Below, in pieces: positions 8,701 through 16,531 of a DNA stretch of 64,000 nucleotides (position 1 is the first letter of the stretch; the number at the start of each line of letters is the position of its first letter). This DNA is from SAR324 cluster bacterium (GTDB lineage Bacteria > SAR324 > NAC60-12). Where the stretch lies: assembly GCA_028281495.1 (NCBI GenBank), contig JANQJU010000050.1, forward strand, positions 57,922 to 121,921, given 5' to 3'. The position numbers were made by a program, and so were the translations under genes. The notes beneath the pieces were generated by a model. It made no database searches. It was not told where the DNA came from and was given only the letters and a program-made list of their open reading frames with translations.

Positions 8701-11700
8701 AGATTTTCAAACCGCTTCGATTGCGATGGTCCATTTTTGCAATTTAGAATTTTTCCAAGGAAAGTCGCTGGAACAGGCCGCGCAGCAATACACCAATTAT
8801 GAAAAGCACCTGCAAAAACTAGAACAAGACAATGCGACCAGTTTCTTCCAGCTTTCGCGTCAGTGGGTTCAACATTGCCAAGGACAGGTCCCTGATTGGA
8901 AACGTTTGGATGGTCTGCACTTCCAAGAAGACCCTTGGATTTCCCAATGGACCCAAGATCAAGTGCTCTCCATCTTGGCTTTGTGTGATCTCATTAAAGG
9001 CCAGCTTGCCTTTTTGTATGGGGAACCCAAGCAAGCCTTAATGAGTTTAGAACAAGCAAAACCGTGCCTTCCTGCGCTGATGGGGCAGTACACCACCGTC
9101 TTGCATACCTTCTTTTGGTGCCTGAGTGTCTCAGCAATCTACGCGCAAAACTCGCCTTGGCAGCAACGGCAATATCGATTCCAATTATATCAGAAGCAAC
9201 GAATACTCACGCGTTGGGCACGAAGCTGTCCCGAAAACTTTGGGAGCATGCACAGTTTAGTGAATGCTGAAATTCGCCGAATGTTGGGTAAACCAATGGC
9301 TGCCAAGTTAAGCTATATGCAGGCCATTCAGTATGCCAAAGACCAAGGACATTTGTATCAGGAGGCCTTGACCAATGAATTGGCTGCAAAATTTTATGTA
9401 GAACAGAAAGATTTTCCAGCAGCTCAGCTTCATTTTCAAGAAAGCTATTACTGCTATCAACGCTGGGGAGCCATCGCTAAGCTCCAACAGCTGGTTCAGG
9501 CGTATCCACATTTTGTTCAAAAAAAACAATCGACGCCTTCCGATACTCCTCCTACAAACAATCCCCCTATCAGCCCCAAAGAATTGGACTTGATTGCAAT
9601 TTTGCAAGCCTCCCAAGCCCTTTCTCAAGAAATTGTGCTTCCCCACCTATTGAAGAAATTGATGCACATTGTGCTCATCTATTCAGGCGCACGAAAAGGA
9701 GTGCTGTTGCTTAAGGAAGAAAAGGAGTTTTTAGTTCGAGTGAGTGGGACGATGACACCGGAGTATGAAACCCATCAACATCGAATTCCATTTCGGAGTT
9801 ATTCCGACATTCCGCTCACGATGGTCGAATATGTCCTTCGGAATCCCAAACCCATCGTATTGCAAGATGCCTTGCGTGAGGAACTGTTTCTCAATGATCC
9901 GTACATGCGGAGGGGCAACCCCAAATCCATTTTGTGCACCCCCATCCTGCAACAAGGTCAGTTGATTGGAATTTTATATCTGGAAAATAACGCCAAGATC
10001 GGAGCTTTCAGTCCCGAACGCCTCGATATTTTACATTTCTTGTCTTCCCAAGCGGCGATTTCCATCATCAATGCTCAGCAATATGAGGCTTTGGAACGAG
10101 CCACTGAGGAATTGCGGAAAGCCGATCAGCTCAAAGACGAGTTTTTGGCCAAAACCTCTCATGAATTGAGGACTCCGTTGCAGGGGATCATCGGTTTGGT
10201 GGAAGCGATTCGTTTGCAATCCCCCGATTGGTCGCCAGAAGTAGAACGGAGCTTGAGTATTGTGCTGCAAAGCAGTCACCGACTGCATGGCTTGATCGAG
10301 GATATTTTGGATTTTTCTCAGTTGCGACACAATGCCCTAGAACTGCACCTGCATCCGGTCTCCTTGTCGAGTATTGTAAATATTGTGTTCACGTTGTCTC
10401 GGCCATTAGCCGATCAAAGGTCATTGAAGCTGATCCATACCCTGCCTTCGACTCTTCCCCCTGTCCAAGCCGATGAAAATCGATTGTTACAAATCCTGCA
10501 CAACTTGGTGGACAATGCGCTCAAGTTCACGGAGCAAGGCCAGGTGCAGGTCTCAGTAGAAAAACAAGAACTTCATATGAAGGTGATCGTGAGCGATACC
10601 GGACCAGGAATTCCACCAGAACACTGGTCTCGCTTGACCCAACCGTTTGTCCAAGGGGTGGCCCCCTCGTCTGTCTCTCCTGGGTTTCCTCATTCAGGGG
10701 GATTGGGGTTGGGATTGGCGATCTCCAAACAATTGGTGGAACAACATGGAGGGGAACTTTTATTCCCAACGGAATCCGGCCCAGGAAACCACGTCGCTTT
10801 TACAATACCCTTGGCAGACGGCCCCGCAGACCAATTGCCCGATACGTGGCATTTGCGGACAAAGCGATCCATACAAGGAAATGTCGAGAGCCTCGGGCCA
10901 TCCGAAATCCATCGTATCCCCGGTTTTCGAAAAATTCTGGTGGTGGATGATGACCCTACGATCCGTGAACTGCTGCAAGCCCATCTAGCCGAACGTCAGT
11001 TTGGAGTCGTGAGTGTCTCTCAGGGACAACAGGCCATCGATGTGATCTTTCAAGAAAATCCTCCAGACCTAGTCTTGTTGGACATTATGCTTCCTGACAT
11101 TTCCGGTTATGAAGTCTGCCGCCAAATCCGAGAAAGGTATACAAATGAGCAACTGCCGATCCTATTTTTGACGGCCAAAAACCAACTGAGAGACTTGGTA
11201 CAAGGCTTGGAGTTGGGGGGGAATGACTATCTGATCAAACCTTTTCACCATGAAGAATTGCTGGCCCGAATGCAGCAGCAATTGGAATGGGCTTTGGCCC
11301 ATGAACGCATGCAATCTCTCCACCGGATTGCCAACCATTTTGGAAGGTTTCATGAACCCCGAAGACGTCTTAATAAACTACAACACGAATTTGAGAAAAT
11401 TCAGCTGGCCCCTCATGTCCTGACCACGATTCGTAAATCCAATGAGAGAAAACCGCCCTTTTATGAATTGATCCATTTTGCTTCCGAAATTTTGGAAGAA
11501 ACCGGAGAGGTCCCTGCTGACGTGACCATTTTCTCTAATATTGCCCACAACGAATCCATCCGAACCCGTTGTGGAGAACTCCCTGGGCATGTGGCTTATC
11601 TTTTCTTAGAACTGTATGGCGAGACCCTTGCGCTTTACCGAGACGATCCGGAATCTCCGTTTTCCACGATGGACCGCAATTATTTGGAAAACGTGGCACA

Positions 11701-12112
11701 ACAAATTCGATCAAATCAAAAAAATGTAGAAGATGTGAATGGCACCACGCTCGATTATGTGCGTCAACTCTTTGACCGAGACACTCCCCCTGTGACCAAA
11801 GATATTATTTATATTCAGTCCGAAAAGCCTTTTTGCAATATGGTTCTGGAGCACTACGAAATTCGAGAACTCAAAATGACTCTGAGCTTTTTAGAAGAGT
11901 TTTATAAAGGCAAACTCCTCAAAGTGAATCGCTCCTACCTCGTCAATCCCCAAAAAATCCTACAGGTTGGTCAAGATATGGAAGCGTCCAGTCGTGGAAA
12001 AAACCGTCCCCGCTATGTGCTGATGAAGGTGGGTGAGGAAACGATCCAGATTTCGGTAGGACGGCAATATCTGGAATCGGTCGTTCGAGAATACACGGCA
12101 TTGCAGTCATAA
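5711..12112 (+). CDS. Giant multidomain signal protein: pseudokinase-AAA-GAF-histidine kinase-receiver-LytTR
   Basis: 2133 residues. A Ser/Thr kinase fold (~1-270) has the beta-3 Lys (VILKIL), APE (YMAPEQ) and DLYSLGVILYEMLTG. Its catalytic loop, however, reads HARLCPRH instead of HRDxKxxN, and DFG is DFS, so it is probably a pseudokinase. An AAA_16 ATPase follows: Walker A GESGLGKST near 327, Walker B VLFWDDLQWAD near 450. A long helical-repeat (TPR-like) region spans ~650-1270 and a GAF domain ~1290-1460. The histidine kinase has H-box AKTSHELRTP near 1483, N-box near 1588 and G-boxes DTGPGIP and GGLGLGLA. A receiver (~1740-1860; phosphoacceptor Asp in LVLLDIMLPD) is followed by a C-terminal LytTR DNA-binding domain (LKVNRSYLVNPQKI). 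The front end matches cyanobacterial HstK-type kinases. The receiver plus LytTR end would let one polypeptide sense, phosphorylate itself and bind DNA. No membrane segment is seen. Confidence 0.92.
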   Translation: MKKQVMEIAGFTITDTLQEGRHLVLKGHRDNNRVILKILNQQRPSTEEVSRFDHEYHILRRLNGDAPLQVQRRVVLQHQPALILEDFGGVPLHHAYHFGNIDLTDLFSLAIQIVDQLIGFHQSQVVHARLCPRHIVWSRETQHLKVIDFSEAVLLSENSPLKLRPRSEDWAYMAPEQAPQSPGMVDERTDLYSLGVILYEMLTGQLPFQEEDWLERIHSHLARAPIPPLQYQPHLPPVISDIVMKLLSKEETGRYQSSLTLANDLKHCQERYIQSGRITAFPLAQADLFRRPQLFSQIYGRETELQKLEAALQQVRSGKTLAIILHGESGLGKSTLVSELRHRTRNTHGWFVAGKFERLEKTKPHSAIVDTFRHLVRQLLTESKASSEVWRQNLKKALGATLPLLAQEIPELHFLLEVTETKITATATDHQSFRHALQQLLLEFSKSQKPIVLFWDDLQWADANSLQLLVSLMGEPALHHVFFLLACRDDTTYQAQLVHFSHMLEERGIEQEKLLLRPLPVSVIQKMVSDLLRLPLAQTEAFTAVLHQKSTGNPLFLQEFLQMLFKEGALRYEDRWQWDLEQIRQKVAPSVVNLLIPRLEVLPPSLKKLLGIASCWGGPFSLDLLSQVLNQPRPQVLKSLQHALQEGLLVQQDHQFRFVHDQVNEAMYRLVEQAEREQYHFYIGRALQKFQKSRLHHPDLFPVINHLNRATRLLSTSAERLELARWNLQALQQAKMAGAFEVAQEFCEAGMTLLPTPERWEHYYDLALAFQAEQAELNYLTANYSKMLQDCNEGLNRANTSVAQTRFTITQIRYYASQARFETGLDLGLEMLQQLGVEFPRKATAFHILKVLTPLVWKVRRHTPETLSKLPDLTDPQMLAVVDLLIELGPTAYNSNPNVFTLMMLKGVEISLSQGLTSFSVTCFTTLGAIVGSAFSHYSESYRLGLLGLELGKTLESRSARPTANLVMGLLVNHWKRPLSTGSAYFQAAFEGGQEVGDFQTASIAMVHFCNLEFFQGKSLEQAAQQYTNYEKHLQKLEQDNATSFFQLSRQWVQHCQGQVPDWKRLDGLHFQEDPWISQWTQDQVLSILALCDLIKGQLAFLYGEPKQALMSLEQAKPCLPALMGQYTTVLHTFFWCLSVSAIYAQNSPWQQRQYRFQLYQKQRILTRWARSCPENFGSMHSLVNAEIRRMLGKPMAAKLSYMQAIQYAKDQGHLYQEALTNELAAKFYVEQKDFPAAQLHFQESYYCYQRWGAIAKLQQLVQAYPHFVQKKQSTPSDTPPTNNPPISPKELDLIAILQASQALSQEIVLPHLLKKLMHIVLIYSGARKGVLLLKEEKEFLVRVSGTMTPEYETHQHRIPFRSYSDIPLTMVEYVLRNPKPIVLQDALREELFLNDPYMRRGNPKSILCTPILQQGQLIGILYLENNAKIGAFSPERLDILHFLSSQAAISIINAQQYEALERATEELRKADQLKDEFLAKTSHELRTPLQGIIGLVEAIRLQSPDWSPEVERSLSIVLQSSHRLHGLIEDILDFSQLRHNALELHLHPVSLSSIVNIVFTLSRPLADQRSLKLIHTLPSTLPPVQADENRLLQILHNLVDNALKFTEQGQVQVSVEKQELHMKVIVSDTGPGIPPEHWSRLTQPFVQGVAPSSVSPGFPHSGGLGLGLAISKQLVEQHGGELLFPTESGPGNHVAFTIPLADGPADQLPDTWHLRTKRSIQGNVESLGPSEIHRIPGFRKILVVDDDPTIRELLQAHLAERQFGVVSVSQGQQAIDVIFQENPPDLVLLDIMLPDISGYEVCRQIRERYTNEQLPILFLTAKNQLRDLVQGLELGGNDYLIKPFHHEELLARMQQQLEWALAHERMQSLHRIANHFGRFHEPRRRLNKLQHEFEKIQLAPHVLTTIRKSNERKPPFYELIHFASEILEETGEVPADVTIFSNIAHNESIRTRCGELPGHVAYLFLELYGETLALYRDDPESPFSTMDRNYLENVAQQIRSNQKNVEDVNGTTLDYVRQLFDRDTPPVTKDIIYIQSEKPFCNMVLEHYEIRELKMTLSFLEEFYKGKLLKVNRSYLVNPQKILQVGQDMEASSRGKNRPRYVLMKVGEETIQISVGRQYLESVVREYTALQS

Positions 12113-12711
12113 TTTTCTGTACGACATCCATGTCACCACTCCGACTTTTTCCAATAGTTTTTTTACTGAAACAAGAAAAAAACAACCCTCTTAATAAATT
12201 GAAATCATTAACTTTAATCAGAACACATCCTAAGGGATTAATTTTTGTAACCATACAGACTTTACACGTTGCCTTACTCAATCCAGCGGTATAGGTTCCC
12301 GCTAGTTTTGGCTTGAGTTCCTAGTCCGGTTCCTATCTCCCAGTAGGAACCCCGGTGTGGCATTGTTGAATTTCCTCATTTGACAGTGCCACTCCCTTCC
12401 CCATTTTATTCCTTCCAGACGGATCCCGGTTCTTGTGTCGTGTTGCCCTGGAAAATACGAGGTGTGATATAGTACCTCCTATCTATATAGTTTATTCTTT
12501 TTGTCAAATATAGGTTTGCAAATCCTAAAAGGGAATTGTAGAGATACGACCCTATCTATTACTCGATAGGAAAATAGAGTAGGTACAAAACATTTGAGCT
12601 AAATTGATAGACTTAAATTTATAATTTAAACAAAGTTACGGTTCGAAATACCGTTTTCCAATTTAGGGAAAAAAGCAATCTGACCGGGTACGCTACTAAA
12701 AGGAGAAAAAG
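12113..12711. other. 599-bp intergenic region with two hairpins upstream of carbonic anhydrase
   Basis: No coding sequence could be supported. Two stem-loops are visible: GGTTCCTA/TAGGAACC with an 8-nt loop (12328-12351) and CCTATC/GATAGG with an 8-nt loop (12551-12570). Neither is followed by a T-run. The region is AT-rich towards the carbonic anhydrase gene and probably holds its promoter. Confidence 0.5.
12328..12351. repeat. Perfect 8-bp inverted repeat
   Basis: GGTTCCTA (12328-12335), an 8-nt loop, then TAGGAACC (12344-12351). With no poly-T after it, it is more likely an operator or RNA structure than a terminator. Confidence 0.4.
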
Positions 12712-13371
12712 ATGGAAAGAAACCACCACCCCATAATGGATAAGGACACCCAACAAGCCATGTCACCCGATGACGCCCAGCAGCGATTGATAGACGGCAA
12801 CCACCGGTTTACCTCCGGCAAAGCGAATCAACATGACTTTCTCGAAATGGCAGGCGAAACGGCATCCGGACAGTATCCGTTTGCCGCGATTCTCTGCTGT
12901 CTGGACTCTAGAGTGTCTCCTGAACTGACTTTCGACCAAAGCTTCGGCGATCTTTTTGTTGCACGGATCGCTGGCAATTTTGTGAACGATGATATCATTG
13001 CCAGTTTAGAGTTTGCCACGATTGTTTCCGGCTCTAAAATTATTGTCGTGATGGGCCATACGAGCTGTGGTGCCATTCTAAACACGCTGAACCATTTTCA
13101 CTATGATCCTCCAAAAACCGTCGACGGAGTTAATTATGACTATCTGACTAAGCTCCCGACACTTATGCAATCTTTGAATGACAGTGTCGTGGAAGATCAG
13201 GTAGCGATGGGCAATCGTGACACGGATGTGGTGGCTCAAGCAAACGTAAGGCATAATGTCCAAAAATTAAATGCACACTCCGGTTTTTCTGCCCAAGTCC
13301 AGACGGGAAACCTTAAGATTGTGGGGGCGATGCATGAACTTAGCTCCGGTAAAGTAACATTTGGTGTGTAG
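12712..13371 (+). CDS. Beta-class carbonic anhydrase
   Basis: A 219-residue enzyme of the Pro_CA family, catalysing CO2 + H2O to bicarbonate and H+. The zinc ligands and catalytic dyad are visible: CCLDSRVSPE (Cys-x-Asp-x-Arg, ~residues 61-70) and GHTSCGAI (His-x-x-Cys, ~113-120). LFVARIAGNFVNDDIIASLE is the typical strand between them. There is no signal peptide, so it acts in the cytoplasm. The start is fixed by an excellent Shine-Dalgarno sequence (AAAGGAG, ending about 7 nt before ATG 12712). It is monocistronic. Length and motifs are normal for the bacterial beta class. Confidence 0.93.
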   Translation: MERNHHPIMDKDTQQAMSPDDAQQRLIDGNHRFTSGKANQHDFLEMAGETASGQYPFAAILCCLDSRVSPELTFDQSFGDLFVARIAGNFVNDDIIASLEFATIVSGSKIIVVMGHTSCGAILNTLNHFHYDPPKTVDGVNYDYLTKLPTLMQSLNDSVVEDQVAMGNRDTDVVAQANVRHNVQKLNAHSGFSAQVQTGNLKIVGAMHELSSGKVTFGV

Positions 13372-13781
13372 ACCATGCGTCTTGCTGCCATAGCCTCGTT
13401 TCCTTTCTTGGAATGTTATTCCCAATCACGACGTTCAAAGCGTACAGGTTACCCAGTTCGTTATAATTTTGCTGAAATGCAATCGTTCCCGTCCATGGCT
13501 GCTTTTCGAGTCTTTACTCAAGAGCAAGCAGAACAAATGGGGCTTGAAACGCGACCACTCGCCCGATGGCTCCGCCCCCATACCACCAGCCAATTAGCCG
13601 CAACTCTCCGTTACTCGTGAGCTGCTCCGGGCAGTCATGCCCTTGCCCGCCCTCTCGCTCGTACAAGCGGCTGAACTCATCGAAGTTCCCACTGTGCCTT
13701 TGCATCCAATTCCCATCATGACAACCTGCAAATTCCCACGGCATTAGATGTTGTTCTGAGCTTGTGTGGAGTATACTTTAG
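13372..13781. other. Low-information region after carbonic anhydrase
   Basis: About 400 bp in which open frames on both strands (for example 13375-13620 and the complement of 13514-13744) show no known domain and no ribosome binding site. The frames are open but poor, and a pentapeptide-repeat fragment follows, so this may be decayed coding DNA. Confidence 0.4.
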
Positions 13782-13889
13782 AAAGAAAGGCAGGCGAGAT
13801 CGAATCTACGATATACCGATTTGGCCGATGCAAACTTGCACTTAGCAAACCTGGATCGGGCCGAAATAGACGATGCTCAACTCTGTTGA
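13782..13889 (+). pseudogene. Pentapeptide-repeat protein remnant
   Basis: A short frame between stop codons (TAG 13779-13781 and TGA 13887-13889), with no start codon, translates into about six consecutive A(N/D)Lxx-type units, including RYTDL, ADANL, HLANL and DRAEI. This is the signature of a right-handed pentapeptide-repeat helix. No upstream part continues it in any frame, so it is read as the end of a deleted gene. Only 35 residues remain. Confidence 0.6.
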
Positions 13890-13974
13890 CTTAATGTGTT
13901 GTTAATTTAATGCGTTGTAGCAGGGCGTGAAATAAGTGGCAGTAGTCAAGAACTGGCAGATATGAGGAGGAAAC

Positions 13975-15393
13975 ATGAACCAATCTAATAGCAAAATGTG
14001 GGTGACACTTATTCTAATCGTAATGGGCCTCCTTGCATTTACCGCCTGTGGGGGTGGGGGAGGCGGAGGAGGAGGCAGTGCTTCAAGTACCTCAGAAACC
14101 GTTCCAGGAGATACAGCTTCAAACGAGAATTCAAACGGAGACTCCACCACCTTCGGAGACACAGGTGAAGGTTCTTCAACCACCGATGGAGCTGGAACCA
14201 CTGATGGAGCTTCCGATGATACGATATCCATGACAGATGACGTGTGTGGCAATGACCTTGGCAATGGCAACGAAATCATCAATGGCCCCACCGCTCCCGA
14301 TGGGGTGGAGGATCATGATTCGGTCTTTCGTTCATTGGCAGTGCATCCGACCGACGCAAATATCGTGATATTGGGGACAGAACGCAATGGCTTTGTGAAG
14401 AGTAGTGACGGAGGAAACAGTTGGGTGCGACTCCGTCAGGGTTTGCGTCATACGACATCGACCAATGGAGACGTTTACCCAGAAATTTGGGATATTGCCT
14501 TCGACTCAAACAATCCAGACACGATCTATGCAGCAACCCTAGATTCACCGGGGCCGGTCACGGGAAGCCATCCGAGTTCGATTGCAGGCGTCTATAAAAG
14601 TGCGGATGGCGGAACCACGTGGTCCCGTAAAAATTGTGGCTTGTCGAATTCGCGAATCACTTCGGTACAAGTGGATGCTAGTGATTCGAATATCGTATTC
14701 ATTGGAGTAGAAGCGGGTGTGGCATCGTTTACAGCATTGCAAGGACAGTTGTTCAGTGGAGGAATCTTCCGATCAACCGACGCAGGAGAAAATTGGAGTG
14801 TCATTTCGGTCAATCACAGCGATGCGGATCAAAATGGATATTGGCACATTCGCTCCGCTGCCAGTGCAGGAGGGGCTTTTCTATCGTTTGGATTTTGGAG
14901 TTTTCAAAACTCTGGCACCAATGCGTTGGGAAATGTAGGATTCTTGAAGACTACGGATTCAGGGGCTACATGGAGTTTATTGGGAGCGGATGTGCAATCC
15001 TTGATCATCACACAATTTGGGGTTTCGAGCGACGGACAAACGGTTTATGCCAACGAACGGGATTCATTTGTGATACAGAAATCGACCGATGGAGGAACAA
15101 CATGGAATGCCACTTCTATCAATCAAGCCAATGGCCCGGTAGCAGTGTCTCCGAACGATTCGGACTTGGTTCTGTATGGTAGCTCTGCCACGCTGTATCG
15201 CTCCACCGATGGAGTGAGTAATGTTCAATCGGTATTACAAGCAGCAGCCTCGATTGAAGATATTGTCATTGCCCCCTCCAATCCCAATATTGTGTATGCT
15301 GCTGCAAACGGATATTTGATTTATAAGAGCACCGATGCCGGAGCAACTTTCAGTTTGGTCAAAAATATTCGTTCGGATGTATTGAATCAGTAG
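13975..15393 (+). CDS. BNR-repeat (sialidase/VPS10-like propeller) lipoprotein
   Basis: A 472-residue secreted lipoprotein. A hydrophobic signal peptide ends in the lipobox LAFTAC (Cys ~25), then a nine-Gly run and a ~75-residue Ser/Thr/Asp/Gly-rich linker. The rest is a beta-propeller-like array of Asp-box/BNR repeats: KSSDGGNSW, KSADGGTTW, RSTDAGENW, KTTDSGATW, KSTDGGTTW and KSTDAGATF. Such folds occur in sialidases, photosystem II assembly factor Ycf48 and VPS10/sortilin proteins, and the catalytic residues of sialidases are not evident. The start is supported by GAGGAGG 5 nt upstream of ATG 13975. The TPR gene follows after 10 bp, probably in the same operon. A binding or scaffold role at the outer membrane is likely; enzymatic function is unproven. 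Confidence 0.85.
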   Translation: MNQSNSKMWVTLILIVMGLLAFTACGGGGGGGGGSASSTSETVPGDTASNENSNGDSTTFGDTGEGSSTTDGAGTTDGASDDTISMTDDVCGNDLGNGNEIINGPTAPDGVEDHDSVFRSLAVHPTDANIVILGTERNGFVKSSDGGNSWVRLRQGLRHTTSTNGDVYPEIWDIAFDSNNPDTIYAATLDSPGPVTGSHPSSIAGVYKSADGGTTWSRKNCGLSNSRITSVQVDASDSNIVFIGVEAGVASFTALQGQLFSGGIFRSTDAGENWSVISVNHSDADQNGYWHIRSAASAGGAFLSFGFWSFQNSGTNALGNVGFLKTTDSGATWSLLGADVQSLIITQFGVSSDGQTVYANERDSFVIQKSTDGGTTWNATSINQANGPVAVSPNDSDLVLYGSSATLYRSTDGVSNVQSVLQAAASIEDIVIAPSNPNIVYAAANGYLIYKSTDAGATFSLVKNIRSDVLNQ

Positions 15394-15403
15394 GAGACCT
15401 GGG

Positions 15404-15919
15404 ATGGACGAAAATACGGACTTAGAAAAGTCTTCAGAAGAATATCACCTGGGCTGTAGCTTTATTGCGTTGGGTGAATACAAGGTAGCCCTTAAATATT
15501 TCCGCAATGCTCTCAAGATTCGCGGCGAGGCCTGGCCTGATATCAATCGAAATATGGCATGGTGTTATTACCGTATTGCCGAGTATGAAGGCTATCAGGA
15601 TCATTATGAGAAAGCCTATGACCTCTTTGAAAAAGCGGAAAATTATTATATTGAAGCACAATTGGGGTTTGGAGATTTGGAAGAACGCGCACAAAAGCCC
15701 GAGCTCAAATCGAAAATCAGACAACGCATTGACGATTGTGAAGAACGGCGCTCGGGGCTGGCTGCATTGCGTGAGTTTTTAAAGCGACGTGAAAAATTCC
15801 AACAACGACGTGCCAATACATCCAAGTCCTCACCCGAAAACGCTTCCTCTGAAAAGGCGTCTCCTGACGATGACGAAGAGGACGACGATTATTACGCCAA
15901 TCACGTGGATGAAGTATAA
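15404..15919 (+). CDS. TPR-repeat protein with acidic tail
   Basis: 171 residues. The first ~100 form TPR-like helix pairs (EEYHLGCSFIALGEYKVALK, then YFRNALKI and a second pair around WCYYRIAEYEG, then KAYDLFEKAENYYIEA). A basic helix follows (ERRSGLAALREFLKRREKF). The last 35 residues are Ser/Glu/Lys-rich and end in a strongly acidic run, DDDEEDDDYY. There is no signal peptide, so it is cytoplasmic. An AGGAG-type ribosome binding site overlaps the preceding stop codon. It sits 10 bp after the BNR lipoprotein and 3 bp before the KefF-like gene, so the four genes 13975-18436 may be one transcript. It probably mediates protein-protein contacts. Confidence 0.75.
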   Translation: MDENTDLEKSSEEYHLGCSFIALGEYKVALKYFRNALKIRGEAWPDINRNMAWCYYRIAEYEGYQDHYEKAYDLFEKAENYYIEAQLGFGDLEERAQKPELKSKIRQRIDDCEERRSGLAALREFLKRREKFQQRRANTSKSSPENASSEKASPDDDEEDDDYYANHVDEV

Positions 15920-15922
15920 CAC

Positions 15923-16528
15923 ATGACAGCTCCCAACAAGCTCCTCATTCTCTTTGCCCATCCGGCCTTAGAAAAGTCTCTCATCAATCGGTCCCTCATC
16001 CACGCAGCAGATGGTTTGGATCATGTGGCCGTCCGTGACTTGTATGAAATCTATCCTGATTTTTTTATTGACGTGGCCTATGAACAACAACTGTTGCGAG
16101 AACACGATATCTTGATTTTTCACCATCCGTTGTACTGGTATAGCGGCCCTGCTCTGCTCAAAGAGTGGCAAGATTTGGTACTTGAACCGGGGTTCGCATA
16201 TGGCGAAAATGGCGATGCTTTGGAAGGCAAGACGCTGATGAATGTGGTCACGACTGGCGGGAAACACGATACCTACCAACATGGAGGCATCAATCACTTC
16301 ACGATGCGTGAAATCTTAACCCCGTATGAGCAAGCCGCCCGTTTCTGTCGTATGTTGTACCTTCCTCCATTTGTAGTACACGGGGCGCGTTGCCAAGAAA
16401 CCCTCAACATCCTTCCCCAAATCTCCCAAGAATATCGAACGGTATTAAAAGCCTTACGAGACCAACGGTGGGATTTCCAAAAAATTCAACAGTACGAAAA
16501 TTTAAACCAGTGTTTGGAACAGAGCTGA
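15923..16528 (+). CDS. KefF/KefG-like NAD(P)H oxidoreductase (flavodoxin fold)
   Basis: A 201-residue member of the NQO1/KefF family of flavodoxin-like quinone reductases. The N-terminal FMN-binding strand-loop is KLLILFAHPALEKSLINRSL. The family motifs FHHPLYWYSGPALLKEWQDL (~70-90), FAYGENGDALEGK and MNVVTTGG (the FMN-contacting glycine loop) are clear. In E. coli, KefF and KefG are soluble ancillary subunits that bind the membrane antiporters KefC and KefB and are needed for full activity. Here the gene lies 3 bp upstream of a KefC-like gene, which supports the same partnership. The length (~200) is normal. Confidence 0.9.
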   Translation: MTAPNKLLILFAHPALEKSLINRSLIHAADGLDHVAVRDLYEIYPDFFIDVAYEQQLLREHDILIFHHPLYWYSGPALLKEWQDLVLEPGFAYGENGDALEGKTLMNVVTTGGKHDTYQHGGINHFTMREILTPYEQAARFCRMLYLPPFVVHGARCQETLNILPQISQEYRTVLKALRDQRWDFQKIQQYENLNQCLEQS

Positions 16529-16531
16529 CCC

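Noticed and set aside
12328..12351. Terminator after the giant kinase gene
   Set aside because: The stem is perfect but lies ~215 bp after the stop codon and has no T-run.
13514..13744. A 76-codon leftward frame with WEF-like and WWYGGG segments
   Set aside because: No recognisable domain or start signal; it overlaps an equally weak rightward frame in apparently decayed DNA.
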